Source of the DNA: a virus
Virus record (IMG/VR): IMGVR_UViG_3300017989_000082
Coordinates: 32,333 to 96,332 of that record
Reading direction: 5' to 3' (one strand)
Length of the DNA: 64,000 nt
Part shown: piece by piece, positions 1 to 8,621 of the stretch
Layout: every line of letters begins with the position of its first letter
How positions within the stretch are numbered: the stretch's first letter is position 1
The notes under the pieces: generated by a model
The model's database searches: none
What the model saw: the letters and a program-made list of their open reading frames with translations, nothing else
What the model was told of the DNA's origin: nothing
Program-made: the position numbers and the translations under genes

Positions 1-2
1 TT

Positions 3-317
3 GACTCTACAAGCTTTGCTGTCACTATTCTTGATCCTGATGGTGATGGCAGAGTTGATGGTACGGGCGCTGTTGATTGGTCTATTCAGGAAAAGGGTGT
101 AGGCACTGGCTTCTATACGCTAAGCTTTACTCCTGACCAGCTTGGCGAGTGGATCGCAAATGTTGTCCACGATGATTATTTCCCCTATGGAAAGAGTATG
201 AATTATGAAGTTGTACCGGAAGGGTTTTTCTCTTCCGGTGGTGATTCCACTTCCGATATTGCGGAATTGCTTGACATTTGCGATGACATTGTTATAATGC
301 TCTCAACATTATTATAA
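3..317 (+). CDS. C-terminal part of a phage structural protein (5' end outside window)
   Basis: An open frame enters from the left edge and stops at 315-317, giving 104 residues without a start codon. The first 70 residues alternate beta-strand-like segments with Gly/Asp turns (DPDGDG, GTGFYTL, GEWIANV), the look of an Ig-like or fibre beta-sandwich. A Gly/Ser linker (SSGGDSTS) then leads to a short hydrophobic helix-like tail of about 25 residues. The next gene starts 12 nt after the stop behind a strong Shine-Dalgarno, and a sigma70-like promoter lies inside the last 50 nt. Position next to fibre genes suggests an appendage, neck or fibre component. The family was not recognised. Confidence 0.6.
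   Translation, partial: DSTSFAVTILDPDGDGRVDGTGAVDWSIQEKGVGTGFYTLSFTPDQLGEWIANVVHDDYFPYGKSMNYEVVPEGFFSSGGDSTSDIAELLDICDDIVIMLSTLL
271..298 (+). promoter_or_regulatory. Sigma70-like promoter inside the end of the first gene
   Basis: TTGACA (271-276) and TATAAT (293-298) are both perfect consensus hexamers separated by 16 nt. The predicted start near 305 would give a short leader with an AAGGAGG-type Shine-Dalgarno at 316-322 before the ATG at 330. It overlaps codons of the upstream gene, so chance is possible, but two perfect boxes at nearly ideal spacing just before a gene start are unlikely. It could drive the fibre and lysis genes separately. Confidence 0.5.
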
Positions 318-329
318 GGAGGTTTTGCC

Positions 330-800
330 ATGATCACGGCCACCGTAATCCATCACGTTTCAGATAATTATATGGCAGAGATTAGCCGAGTGATACAGGC
401 ATACACATTTAACCCAAGCGTTGATGCCACCGGCGAGAGTTCGGAGCTTGTCAGATTTGAAATTTCAAACCTTAAAACATCGGTTACGGATGAAGATCGT
501 GATTATGCTGGAAATGCAGATGTTATGAAATTTCTCAAAATCTCTTTGTCATGTAATTCTGAAGATTTCGATTTCAGCATTCTCAACCGCGGCGACATGA
601 CATGCCTTGATACTATCAACGAAATTATTGCCTATGAGGGCGAGGTATTGTCAATGTCAGATAGCTGGCTAATGGACCTCGTTGTGAGAAACGCTGACGA
701 CATCCCTGATAATATGTTTTATGCCTGGTTTAGGAATAATGATGCCGTCAACCCCATTGGCGATGTCACAATGGAAATCGCGTTTGAAACCGTTGATTAA
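330..800 (+). CDS. Hypothetical phage protein, 156 aa
   Basis: ATG at 330 follows an AAGGAGG-like site at 316-322. The 156-residue product is acidic and predicted mostly beta, with no signal peptide, membrane segment or recognised catalytic motif. It sits between an apparent fibre C-terminus and three fibre proteins, so a small structural or fibre-associated role is an inference from position only. The next gene starts 14 nt downstream with its own GGAGG. No family was recognised. Confidence 0.7.
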   Translation: MITATVIHHVSDNYMAEISRVIQAYTFNPSVDATGESSELVRFEISNLKTSVTDEDRDYAGNADVMKFLKISLSCNSEDFDFSILNRGDMTCLDTINEIIAYEGEVLSMSDSWLMDLVVRNADDIPDNMFYAWFRNNDAVNPIGDVTMEIAFETVD

Positions 801-814
801 TATGGAGGTATATC

Positions 815-1123
815 ATGGCAAGAGTTAAGCCGGTCAATTATTTTGGAAGCGGTGGCGGCGGTTCTTATGCTCCGCTGAACCACAATCATGACTCAAGATA
901 TGCCCTCATTTTTCATTCCACAGGGCATGCAAATGGTGGGAGTGACCCCTTAAAGCTTGATGCTCTTGCTGTGCCAGATGACAGTACGAATCTTGATGTA
1001 TCTGTGTCGGCGCATGGTTTGATGCCGAAGCTTACCGGAGAAACGGATAAATTTTTTCGCGGGGATGGCTCTTGGTCTGAAGCTACCATTCCTGATAATT
1101 TAGATATGGGTTCTTTTGTATGA
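815..1123 (+). CDS. Short tail-fibre-like protein
   Basis: 102 residues from the ATG at 815, preceded by GGAGG at 803-807. A Gly-rich linker (GSGGGGS) is followed by LNHNHDSRYA, the His/Asn/Asp repeat common in trimeric phage fibre shafts. The C-terminus (FRGDGSWSEATIPDNLD) is also typical of fibre modules. At this length it could be an adaptor between the preceding protein and the longer fibres downstream. The same NHDSDYA-type motif recurs in the 907-residue protein at 2500-5223. The fibre-like assignment is good, the exact role unknown. Confidence 0.65.
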   Translation: MARVKPVNYFGSGGGGSYAPLNHNHDSRYALIFHSTGHANGGSDPLKLDALAVPDDSTNLDVSVSAHGLMPKLTGETDKFFRGDGSWSEATIPDNLDMGSFV

Positions 1124-1164
1124 GTTTTTATTAACTTATTAATCTTCAATAGGGGGTTAAAATT

Positions 1165-2421
1165 ATGCCGGTTTTTCAAGTAAAAAGAGGTACAAAGGCG
1201 GAGCTCAATGGCATTACTTTGGCGGCTGGTGAGTTGGGTTTCACCACAGACACCAAGGAGGTTTACATTGGTGACGGAGCCAGCAATAACCTGATTGGCT
1301 CTGTCAAGGTTGATGTTGTCGCCAATAAGCCCGCGGCTGGCGTTGCCGGGAGAATTTTTCACCAAACAGACGGCGATGATGCCGGGGATACATTTCTTGA
1401 TGATGGGGCACAGTGGGTTAAAATTGGCGTTTCCAACATTGGAGACCTCAGTGGAGACCTGGACGATATTGATGATGGCACCAGCTATCAGCGGGTTGCG
1501 GCTTCCGAGGTTGATGAAAGCGGCTATGTCACGCAGGTAAATGATGGGGCAAATGTGGCCACGGCATCTGATGTACGGGGGCATCTTGATGATGACTCAA
1601 TCCATCAAGAGCATCCGGCCTCAAGTGCTGTTGGCAACATTGCCACCTTTGCCGATACTACCGGCGGCCTTGATGATTCTGGTGTAAAGGTCAGCGATGC
1701 TGGCAGCAGCTCAACGGATCTCTGGTCGGCACAGAAAATCCAGAACACCATTGACCTCGCAATTGCGGGGCTTGATATCCAGGCGGATGTGCTTGATATT
1801 CAGGTGGATGATACCCTTGATCCTGGTGGTTCCCCGGATACCGGTGCCCGCTACATCATGACGGACTCAACAAATGCCCATGCCAATTTTGGCTCAATTG
1901 ATGGGCTTGAGGGTAATGACATTGTTGAATATGATGGCGATTCTTTTGAGGTTGCCTACGATGTCTCTGAGGAGGGGGAAGGCGCACTTTGCTGGGACCG
2001 TGATAGCGGCACATGGCAACGGTGGGATGGTTCCTCCTGGGATGAATTTGGTGGCTTGGCCGGAATAACGGCTGGCAACGGCCTGACCAAAGATGGCAGT
2101 ATTCTTCACGTCGGGGCAGGGGACGGCGTTGATGTTGATTCCGATGATATTGCCGTTGATGTTACCGATTTCATTGATACCGACTATGGTCTTGAGGAAA
2201 ATTCAAATGACATTCGCATTAACCTTGAAGCGGATGGCGGTTTGCAGTTTGATGGCTCCAATCATGGCATTGAAATCAAAGCGGATACCAGCACTGGCGA
2301 TACCATTGCCCCCTTGGCAGTGGGCGCTGACGGGGCCGGGGTTGAAGTGGACAACAGCACCATTAAGCATTCCAATGGTGTGCTTGAGGTTGGCGATATT
2401 GACGGCGGCTCCTTCGTTTAG
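1165..2421 (+). CDS. Tail fibre protein with Mtd-like N-terminal domain
   Basis: 418 residues. Residues 1-55 (RGTKAELNGITLAAGE, then TDTKEVYIGDG) match the pattern of the N-terminal domain of the major tropism determinant, an attachment and trimerisation module in many phage receptor-binding proteins. The rest is Asp/Gly-rich repetitive beta sequence, including an SSTDLWSAQKIQNTID segment like those in other fibre proteins. It ends in GDIDGGSFV, close to the DNLDMGSFV ending of the preceding 102-aa protein. An AGGGGG sequence precedes the ATG. It likely forms a trimeric receptor-binding fibre or its adaptor and is a homologue of the next gene. Confidence 0.75.
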   Translation: MPVFQVKRGTKAELNGITLAAGELGFTTDTKEVYIGDGASNNLIGSVKVDVVANKPAAGVAGRIFHQTDGDDAGDTFLDDGAQWVKIGVSNIGDLSGDLDDIDDGTSYQRVAASEVDESGYVTQVNDGANVATASDVRGHLDDDSIHQEHPASSAVGNIATFADTTGGLDDSGVKVSDAGSSSTDLWSAQKIQNTIDLAIAGLDIQADVLDIQVDDTLDPGGSPDTGARYIMTDSTNAHANFGSIDGLEGNDIVEYDGDSFEVAYDVSEEGEGALCWDRDSGTWQRWDGSSWDEFGGLAGITAGNGLTKDGSILHVGAGDGVDVDSDDIAVDVTDFIDTDYGLEENSNDIRINLEADGGLQFDGSNHGIEIKADTSTGDTIAPLAVGADGAGVEVDNSTIKHSNGVLEVGDIDGGSFV

Positions 2422-2444
2422 TTTTTCGGGGGTTTAATAATCCT

Positions 2445-2473
2445 TAGCGGGGTTTAAATATTTAGCCCCGCTA
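2445..2473 (+). terminator. Hairpin between two fibre genes (terminator-like)
   Basis: TAGCGGGG (2445-2452) pairs perfectly with CCCCGCTA (2466-2473) around an AT-rich 13-nt loop that can itself partly pair. A T5 run follows only after 11 more bases, so termination is probably weak. It could equally be an mRNA-stabilising or attenuating structure before the large fibre gene. Confidence 0.4.
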
Positions 2474-2499
2474 GGGCCAACCCTTTTTGGAAGGATAAT

Positions 2500-5223
2500 G
2501 TGATGTCTAACACAATACAGTTGAGAAGAGGGACAGAGTCAGAGCTTGGAGGGATTACCCTAGCTGCCGGGGAGGCTGGTTTCACCACAGATACAAAAGA
2601 GATTTTTGTTGGTGACGGCGCAAACCATCACGTTATCGGCTCTGTGAAGGTGGGGGCATTGGCCAGCAGGCCCGCGGCTGGTGCTGCCGGGAGAATTTTT
2701 CATGTTAATTCCGGCGATAGTACTGGCAACACATATATTGACGACGGTGTTGCTTGGCAAACTGTTTTTGATGCGGCTCACAGCCATGATATTATCTCCG
2801 AGGGCGATACCAGCGTAGAGATAGTAGATACTGGCAGTGGTGGCGCAATTAAGTTTAAAGCGGATAATACTCAGTGGGGAACCATTGATGCTAGCGGGGT
2901 CAGGTTTGGAAACAACCCATTGGCTCCTGTATTTGGAAACCTCCAGCTTGTTATTGATGGAGCCCATGCCCCCTTGGCCGCTATTGGGTATAGCGATGCA
3001 TTTTATGCCTCTGGAATGTTAAGTCTTGGCCACATCAGGGGGAGTATTGATTCCCCCGACCCTATTCAGAATGACGATTACATTGGAATGATAAGCTTTG
3101 GTGCCTTTGATGGGGCCACGCTTCCATCTGGCATAACCATGATTGGGTATGCAACGGAAGACTGGGACAGCGAATCTCATGGCTCAGAACTTATTATTTC
3201 CTCAACCCCTAATGGCTCGCCAACTGCCGTTGCAGCTCTCGGTATTGGCGGGAATGGAAAGGTTGTTGTTGGCGATTCAACTTTTGGGGATGAAAAGCTT
3301 CGTGTGTCCGGGGCTGTTCAGCTTGGTGCTGCTGATAGCACTAACGATGGCACCATACAGTGGACTGGAAGTGCCCTCCAGTATTATGACGGCGAGTGGA
3401 AGACATTTGAAAACACCGACCACGATCATGACTCTGATTATGCTGCATCAGATCACATACACTCTAACTATGCTGTTTCTGGCGACGAGGGAGAAATTCA
3501 GTTTAGCGATGGCAGCTCCGCGCATGCTTCGAGTTCAAAGCTTTATTGGGATACAACTAATGAGGATCTCCATGTTGATGGGGATATTTATGCTGACGGC
3601 TTTAGCTCTAACTCGCCATTTATCATAAAGGAAAATGGCACCGAGGTTGCCCGTTTTAGTGGTGGCAAGCTCGGAGTTGGTATTGACCCTGTTTATAATT
3701 TTCATCTTGATTATGATGGACAGGCCGCGGCAGCTATTGTTGGCCATGATGATGGGAGTTATAATCATGCCTACATGGCTGTTGGCAGAAGCAAGGGCAC
3801 AGCGGAAGAACCTTCCGAAATTGAAGTTGACAACACGATTGGGGCATATATAATCTCCGGCTATCATAGCGTGGCCGGGTATGTTGCCTCTGCTGGTATG
3901 TACTCGCAAGCAACTGAGAGCTGGAACGGTAGCGGCGTTGGTACAAAGCTTATGATATGTGTAACGCCGAATGCTGGGGCGGGAGCCCCTTTCAGTGCGG
4001 CGTTAACGCTTGAGAATGATTATCGGGCAACTTTTACGAGCAGCATTAAGCCGGGTAATTATGATGGCACAAATGTTTCTGGCGGCATGATTCGCTGGAC
4101 TGGAAGTGCCCTCCAGTATTATGACGGCGAGTGGAATACTTTCGAGAATACTTTCCATAATCATGACTCTGATTATGCCACAGCGGATCATACCCATGCC
4201 GGGGTCTATGCAGACAGCACCCATACGCATGATGAAATCTCAGAAGGCAACTCGAAGGTGCAGGTTGTTGATTCAGCCGAAATAACATATGGCCGAATCA
4301 GCTTTACCGTTAATGATACTTGGGCAGGTTTTATTTCTTCTACGGTTACAGATCCATGCATGATTATTACCGATAATCCGAGCGCAGTGGCACTCCATAT
4401 GCAATATGGGCCGGTCTATGGGCATATATCGGCGGTCAAAGAATCCGCTGCAATGCTCGGGGCTTTTTCATACAGTGACACCGCCACTGATTGCGGAACA
4501 TTGTATTTATTCCATGCTGGAAATGCAATCAATGGCCCAAGCTACACTGCCGACGGGCATTCATTGGGCGAGGTTGTATATGCTGGCTTTGATAATGGTC
4601 AGGGGCGTCTAACAGGTGTTCTCCGCATGAGGGCCACAGAAAGTTACAGCGGCGATGGGCGTGGCTCTGAGTTTGATATTCGCCATGTAAAAACTGGCGA
4701 AGTTTCTTATACCACGGCTTTTGCCATTGGTGGAGACTCAAAGGTTACCCTTGAGCAAGGCACAGGTATTAACAAGTTTTCAACAACCCTTCTGAGTACA
4801 AGCGATGACGAGGCCCCAACCTCAAAGGCAGTTGCAACATTTTGTAATACCAATTATGCCGATGCCACTCATAATCACGATTCTGATTACGCCGCTATAG
4901 GTCATGTCCATACTGGCAATATTAATCAAACAGCCGGGGACAGTACGAATTATCTCAGTGATATGCTTAACCTCGGCGTGAGTGAAGAGTCTGAGGCAAA
5001 AGATCTTGTCAAGCTTTTGCTGAACGGAAATATAGAGTTTTATAACTCGACACCAATGATATATTTTAGCAACGAAGGAACACGCTTAGTTCAAACCGGA
5101 GGCTATTTAAACTTCCAAAAGTGGACAGGCTCCGAATACGAGACTGTATTTTATATCAATCATATTGGAAACGATTCTACAAATTGGGAAATTGGTGGCC
5201 CAGCAGTCGTGAACGTTCTGTAA
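2500..5223 (+). CDS. Long tail fibre / receptor-binding protein with Mtd-like N-terminus
   Basis: 907 residues (a second ATG is the next codon). Residues 1-55 repeat the Mtd-like domain of the preceding fibre (RRGTESELGGITLAAGE, TDTKEIFVGDG). The body has large beta-rich modules of about 200 residues separated by His/Asp shaft motifs (HDHDSDYAASDHIHSNYA, NHDSDYATADHTHAGVY, NHDSDYAAIGHVHTG). Two modules carry the same WTGSALQYYDGEW element, encoded by a perfect 41-bp DNA repeat. There is no obvious C-terminal chaperone or peptidase domain. It is probably the main host-recognition fibre, and the repeats suggest growth by module duplication. Confidence 0.8.
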   Translation: MMSNTIQLRRGTESELGGITLAAGEAGFTTDTKEIFVGDGANHHVIGSVKVGALASRPAAGAAGRIFHVNSGDSTGNTYIDDGVAWQTVFDAAHSHDIISEGDTSVEIVDTGSGGAIKFKADNTQWGTIDASGVRFGNNPLAPVFGNLQLVIDGAHAPLAAIGYSDAFYASGMLSLGHIRGSIDSPDPIQNDDYIGMISFGAFDGATLPSGITMIGYATEDWDSESHGSELIISSTPNGSPTAVAALGIGGNGKVVVGDSTFGDEKLRVSGAVQLGAADSTNDGTIQWTGSALQYYDGEWKTFENTDHDHDSDYAASDHIHSNYAVSGDEGEIQFSDGSSAHASSSKLYWDTTNEDLHVDGDIYADGFSSNSPFIIKENGTEVARFSGGKLGVGIDPVYNFHLDYDGQAAAAIVGHDDGSYNHAYMAVGRSKGTAEEPSEIEVDNTIGAYIISGYHSVAGYVASAGMYSQATESWNGSGVGTKLMICVTPNAGAGAPFSAALTLENDYRATFTSSIKPGNYDGTNVSGGMIRWTGSALQYYDGEWNTFENTFHNHDSDYATADHTHAGVYADSTHTHDEISEGNSKVQVVDSAEITYGRISFTVNDTWAGFISSTVTDPCMIITDNPSAVALHMQYGPVYGHISAVKESAAMLGAFSYSDTATDCGTLYLFHAGNAINGPSYTADGHSLGEVVYAGFDNGQGRLTGVLRMRATESYSGDGRGSEFDIRHVKTGEVSYTTAFAIGGDSKVTLEQGTGINKFSTTLLSTSDDEAPTSKAVATFCNTNYADATHNHDSDYAAIGHVHTGNINQTAGDSTNYLSDMLNLGVSEESEAKDLVKLLLNGNIEFYNSTPMIYFSNEGTRLVQTGGYLNFQKWTGSEYETVFYINHIGNDSTNWEIGGPAVVNVL
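3361..3401 (+). repeat. Perfect 41-bp direct repeat, copy 1 (fibre gene)
   Basis: These 41 bases recur exactly at 4096-4136, 735 nt downstream in the same frame. They encode WTGSALQYYDGEW, just before a His/Asp shaft motif. Exact DNA identity within more diverged surroundings suggests recent duplication or gene conversion. Confidence 0.9.
4096..4136 (+). repeat. Perfect 41-bp direct repeat, copy 2 (fibre gene)
   Basis: Second copy of the repeat at 3361-3401. The bases flanking it differ (TTTGAAAACACC after copy 1, ACTTTCGAGAAT after copy 2), so identity is confined to this block. It could be a site for in-frame deletion or module swapping. Confidence 0.9.
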
Positions 5224-5266
5224 TAGGTGTTGTAAAATTTTAATTTGGTAAGGAGGTAACTTTGGT

Positions 5267-5806
5267 ATGACACAGAAATTTACAGTAAAAGAGACAACGT
5301 TGAAGATGAGAAGGGTAAGTGAAATCAGCGCCGCCCTTCGGGCCTTCAAAGACATGCCGGTCCTAAAGGACAACAACTACCTTAAGTTTAAGATCGCAAG
5401 AAATAGGATCTACATTAGGGACGAGTTGATGGCCCTTGAGGAGTATAATAAGACCCCTTCCGGCATTAAAGATTATGATTCTGAATATGCTATTTTGTGT
5501 CGAAAATTCTGTGATAAGGATGAAAACGGGAAGCCTATTGTTGACGAAAAAGGAAATTTCTCCATTGTTGGCAATTTAGTAGAGTTTTCCGATGAACAGA
5601 AAGTGCTTCGCAAAAAACACAAGGAAGCTCTTGATGAACTTGAAGAGAACAAGAGGTGCTTCAATGAGCTACTTGATAGCGAGGTAACGATTTTATACAT
5701 TCCGCTGCCGTATGATGATTTGCCAGAAGATGCAAGCACGGAGCAAATCGAAGCCATTATGCCGATTATTGATGGCATTGAGGTTATTGAGCCAGATAAA
5801 AAATAA
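5267..5806 (+). CDS. DUF1617-like phage protein
   Basis: 179 residues from the ATG at 5267, behind a perfect AAGGAGG. The order of features resembles the phage family DUF1617 of unknown function: an N-terminal stretch on residue selection (SEISAALRAF), a central helical part with a DKDENGKPIVDEKGNFSI turn, and a C-terminal EVTILYIPLPYDDLP segment. It is helical with no membrane segments. It lies between the fibres and the lysis genes. The family resemblance is moderate and the function unknown. Confidence 0.65.
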   Translation: MTQKFTVKETTLKMRRVSEISAALRAFKDMPVLKDNNYLKFKIARNRIYIRDELMALEEYNKTPSGIKDYDSEYAILCRKFCDKDENGKPIVDEKGNFSIVGNLVEFSDEQKVLRKKHKEALDELEENKRCFNELLDSEVTILYIPLPYDDLPEDASTEQIEAIMPIIDGIEVIEPDKK

Positions 5807-5824
5807 GAACATAGGAGGTGCAAT

Positions 5825-6343
5825 ATGCCAGACCCCAATGTCATTTCCCCGGACACATTAGCGGAAATAGTCCGCGCGGTTCGTTCAACCGGCGGCGTTT
5901 CGTCTGGGGCGTATAGCAGTGTATTTGGGGCGGCTGGTGCTTTTGTTGGTACAATTTCCTATTTTGCTTTTCGTGGAGCAAAGAGTTGGTATGTCGAAAA
6001 GAGAAATGGGAATGGTGGGAGCAGCGGGGGCAGTGGGGGTGTTACCAGCCATCAGCAAGGTAGCACATCAAACCCAAACGGCTGCTTATCTCTTTTCGAT
6101 GCCATTGGGCGCTTTGTTCAGCAAGATCATTGTAAGACTTACCATAAACAACTTTCGGAAAACCAAGAGTTAAAGCATCAAGCCCAAATGAAGGCTACAA
6201 ATGATGTTGGGGATAAAGTTGAGCGTATTGCCATTGCGATTTCTGGCGAAATGGATAATATGAAAGAAGAAATTAAATCAACCAAATCTGAAATAGTCAT
6301 TTTGGCCAAGGCTATTGACAATGGGAATGGGGTAAAAAGATAA
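5825..6343 (+). CDS. Single-span membrane protein, holin candidate
   Basis: 172 residues behind AGGAGG. A hydrophobic stretch at about residues 30-50 (SVFGAAGAFVGTISYFAF) is followed by basic residues and a Gly/Ser linker, then a hydrophilic, coiled-coil-like C-terminus (GDKVERIAIAISGEMDNMKEEI). Its stop codon overlaps the start of the NlpC/P60 endolysin by one base (TAATG), so the two are translationally coupled. Holins often sit directly before endolysins, but the single span and long cytoplasmic tail also fit a spanin-like or anchoring protein. The role is inferred from position. Confidence 0.6.
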   Translation: MPDPNVISPDTLAEIVRAVRSTGGVSSGAYSSVFGAAGAFVGTISYFAFRGAKSWYVEKRNGNGGSSGGSGGVTSHQQGSTSNPNGCLSLFDAIGRFVQQDHCKTYHKQLSENQELKHQAQMKATNDVGDKVERIAIAISGEMDNMKEEIKSTKSEIVILAKAIDNGNGVKR

Positions 6344-6810
6344 TGATTGCATTAACAGATGCCCAGCAAGGTGATTTGCGCGGCGCAATGTTGCAATACG
6401 CCATTCAGTTTCTTGGTAAATTTTATAAATGGGGCGGGGATGACCCTAGCGGTTTTGACTGTAGCGGCTTTGTCATTGAGCTAATAAAGGCTGTTGGTGC
6501 CCTTCCCCGCAGGGCCGATTATACCGCTGACGGTTTAATGAACCTCATGATTGGCTGCAAGGTGAATAACCCTTCCCTCGGTTGCCTTGTGTTTTACGTT
6601 AACGACAATGGCCGAGCATACCATGTTGAGTTTTGCGCTACTGAATTGCTTTCCATTGGTGCCAGTGGTGGCGGCAGTAATACCCGCACTATTCAGGATG
6701 CCATCAACCAGAACGCATTCATAAAAGTTCGCCCCATTAAAAGGGGAGGTGCTAAAATGGTGTTTGTGGATGTTATTAAATATTTAGTTGACAAACAAAA
6801 TTACCTGTGA
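6343..6810 (+). CDS. NlpC/P60-family endolysin
   Basis: 155 residues. NlpC/P60 enzymes are papain-like cysteine peptidases that cut peptidoglycan stem peptides. The hallmark FYKWGGDDPSGFDCSGFV is present with nucleophile Cys40, and the catalytic His is probably His94 in AYHVEF. No signal peptide or separate cell-wall-binding domain is visible, so export would rely on a holin. It starts inside the stop of the candidate holin gene. The last 25 residues (GAKMVFVDVIKYLVDKQNYL) are an extension of unknown role. Catalytic assignment is strong; use in lysis rather than virion entry is inferred from its neighbour. Confidence 0.85.
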   Translation: MIALTDAQQGDLRGAMLQYAIQFLGKFYKWGGDDPSGFDCSGFVIELIKAVGALPRRADYTADGLMNLMIGCKVNNPSLGCLVFYVNDNGRAYHVEFCATELLSIGASGGGSNTRTIQDAINQNAFIKVRPIKRGGAKMVFVDVIKYLVDKQNYL

Positions 6811-6853
6811 TAGATCAGTAACAGACAGGATTTAATACTGTTAAGGAGTTGCA

Positions 6854-8524
6854 ATGCCGAAAGAGTGGACTGACTGTGTGGCGAGCTTGATCAAAAGCGG
6901 AACCCCTAAGGATTCCGCTTACGCTATTTGTACGGCCCAGTATAAAAAGAAGCACGGCAAACCGCCACAGCGCCATGAAGAACTTTCAGTGGAGGAGAAG
7001 GCGCTCCTTGATGATTTCCTTGATAGGGAGGAAGAAATAATGGGAAAAGATATACAGAAGTATGATCGAAAATTCAAGATGCCATCAAGAGCCCTTTCAA
7101 CCTGCGTTACCCTTCCTGTCAAACTCGCCGAAGACGACTTTGAAAAAGAGAAAACCGTAAAGATTCAAATTATGCGGGAAGGCAAATGGGAACACCCGAT
7201 GTATGGGAAGTTGGAATTTAACCAAAAGAAGTTTCGCAAATTTATCCGAAATTTTAACCTGAACATCCCACAAGAGCATATCGCTTATGATTTCAAGCAC
7301 CGGCCGGACTGGGGGGCTGCGGCTTGGGTCAAGAAGTTTCATTCGAGTGGAGACAAATTCTTTGCAACCGTGGAGCTTACGCCACGAGGATATAAGAGTT
7401 TAAAGGAAAGGGAGTTTATTTATTTTTCAACCGAATTCACTGACGAGTATCAAGATTACGAAACTGGTACGAAACACGGCCCTTGTATTTTGGGCGGTGG
7501 CCTGACAAACAGACCCTTCATTAAAGACATGGACCCCGTACTTCTTTCAGAGGATGGAACGGAACAGGAATTCTCACCTTTGAGTGAGGACCGAAAGGAG
7601 GTTTCAGATCCAATGTTAAAAGAACTCATGAAAAAGTTGCAAGCCCTTGGCGAGAGCCTGAAGAAGCTTTCAGAGGGCGATGTGACAAAGGAAGACCTGA
7701 CCGCGGCGACAGACAGCTTCAACGAGGTTGAGCAGGAATTTGCGGCAATCAAGCCCGAAGACCTGAAGGCCGAAGAGAACAGCGATGCCGCTGAGAAGCT
7801 GGAAGCGCTTGGCGAAAGCGTCAAGAAGCTTGGCGAGCAGATCAGCGAAGTCAAAGATGCTGAGAGCATTGCCGGTGTCGAAAAGTACCTCAAGAAGCTG
7901 GAAGGTCGCTTCGAGAAACTGGAGCTCAAGGAAAAGACCGACGGTGACAACAAACCCCTCTCAGAAGAGAACGAGGCCCTGAAGGCCACGAACGCCAAGC
8001 TTTCCGAGGATGTTGAGAAGTTGAACGGCTCCGTGAAGGAGCTTGGCGAGAGCATCAAGGCCCTCCAGAAAAAAAACGAGGCCAATGACAAGCGGATTTA
8101 TGAGGGCAGTATCGAAGCCTTCAAGAAGGAGCTTTCCGCCGATGGTCTCTGGCCCAGCGTCGTCGAAGAGTGTTCCGCTGTCCTTCACGCCTATGAGGGC
8201 CGTGGCACCACCGTCGTTACCCTCTCCGAAGATGTTACCACCGGCGAGGGCGACGAGAAGAAGACCGAAAAGGTCGAAAGCAAACTCAGTCTCCAGGATA
8301 TCATTCGCCGAATTCTCTCCGCGATTCCCGAGGAAGGGCGTGTGAACCTGAGCGAGAACACCAAGGGCGCTGGCGGCGAAAAGCCGGGCGAGAACAAAAT
8401 GCTTTCCGTTGAGGAAATCGAAGGCATCGCCAAGGAAAGAGAAAAATCCTATGGTGAAACGCTGGTTGAGCTCTCAATGGATCCGAAGTACAAGGACCGC
8501 ATTGATCTTGGCGGCAATGTTTAG
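6854..8524 (+). CDS. Mu I-like head maturation protease fused to scaffold
   Basis: 556 residues. About residues 70-225 follow the phage Mu protease I pattern: a strand rich in basic residues, GKLEFNQKKFRKFIRNFN, then HIAYDFKHRPDWGAAAWVKK, then ATVELTPRGYKSLKEREFIYFSTEF. The rest is a long charged, coiled-coil-rich segment (repeated LGESxKKLxE), as expected for an internal scaffold released by proteolysis. The N-terminal 60 residues contain KDSAYAICTAQYKKKHGK, a short motif seen at the start of several phage head proteins. An internal ATG (MGKDIQKYDRK, near residue 63) could give a shorter form. The decoration and capsid genes follow directly. Confidence 0.8.
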   Translation: MPKEWTDCVASLIKSGTPKDSAYAICTAQYKKKHGKPPQRHEELSVEEKALLDDFLDREEEIMGKDIQKYDRKFKMPSRALSTCVTLPVKLAEDDFEKEKTVKIQIMREGKWEHPMYGKLEFNQKKFRKFIRNFNLNIPQEHIAYDFKHRPDWGAAAWVKKFHSSGDKFFATVELTPRGYKSLKEREFIYFSTEFTDEYQDYETGTKHGPCILGGGLTNRPFIKDMDPVLLSEDGTEQEFSPLSEDRKEVSDPMLKELMKKLQALGESLKKLSEGDVTKEDLTAATDSFNEVEQEFAAIKPEDLKAEENSDAAEKLEALGESVKKLGEQISEVKDAESIAGVEKYLKKLEGRFEKLELKEKTDGDNKPLSEENEALKATNAKLSEDVEKLNGSVKELGESIKALQKKNEANDKRIYEGSIEAFKKELSADGLWPSVVEECSAVLHAYEGRGTTVVTLSEDVTTGEGDEKKTEKVESKLSLQDIIRRILSAIPEEGRVNLSENTKGAGGEKPGENKMLSVEEIEGIAKEREKSYGETLVELSMDPKYKDRIDLGGNV

Positions 8525-8621
8525 CTAACCTCCTCTGACGCGCACATGGTAAGGGTAACGATCAACAGGCAGGGCTAAACACGGTAAACTCTTAATACGA
8601 ATGAAGGAGGTATAATATAAA

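Noticed and set aside
913-1584. 223-codon minus-strand frame across two fibre genes
   Set aside because: Spans two real plus-strand genes and their gap, without ribosome site or family resemblance.
1165-5223. Possible diversity-generating retroelement because of Mtd-like fibres
   Set aside because: No reverse transcriptase, no template repeat and no C-type lectin-like C-terminus is visible in the window.
7456-8091. 211-codon minus-strand frame rich in Ser/Leu
   Set aside because: Antisense of the Lys/Glu-rich scaffold part of the Mu-I-like gene; such coding produces long Ser/Phe/Leu shadows.
8525-8621. Possible promoter (TAATACGA) in the gap before the decoration gene
   Set aside because: Only a partial T7-like match, and no sigma70 -35 element at proper distance; the gap otherwise holds only a ribosome site.
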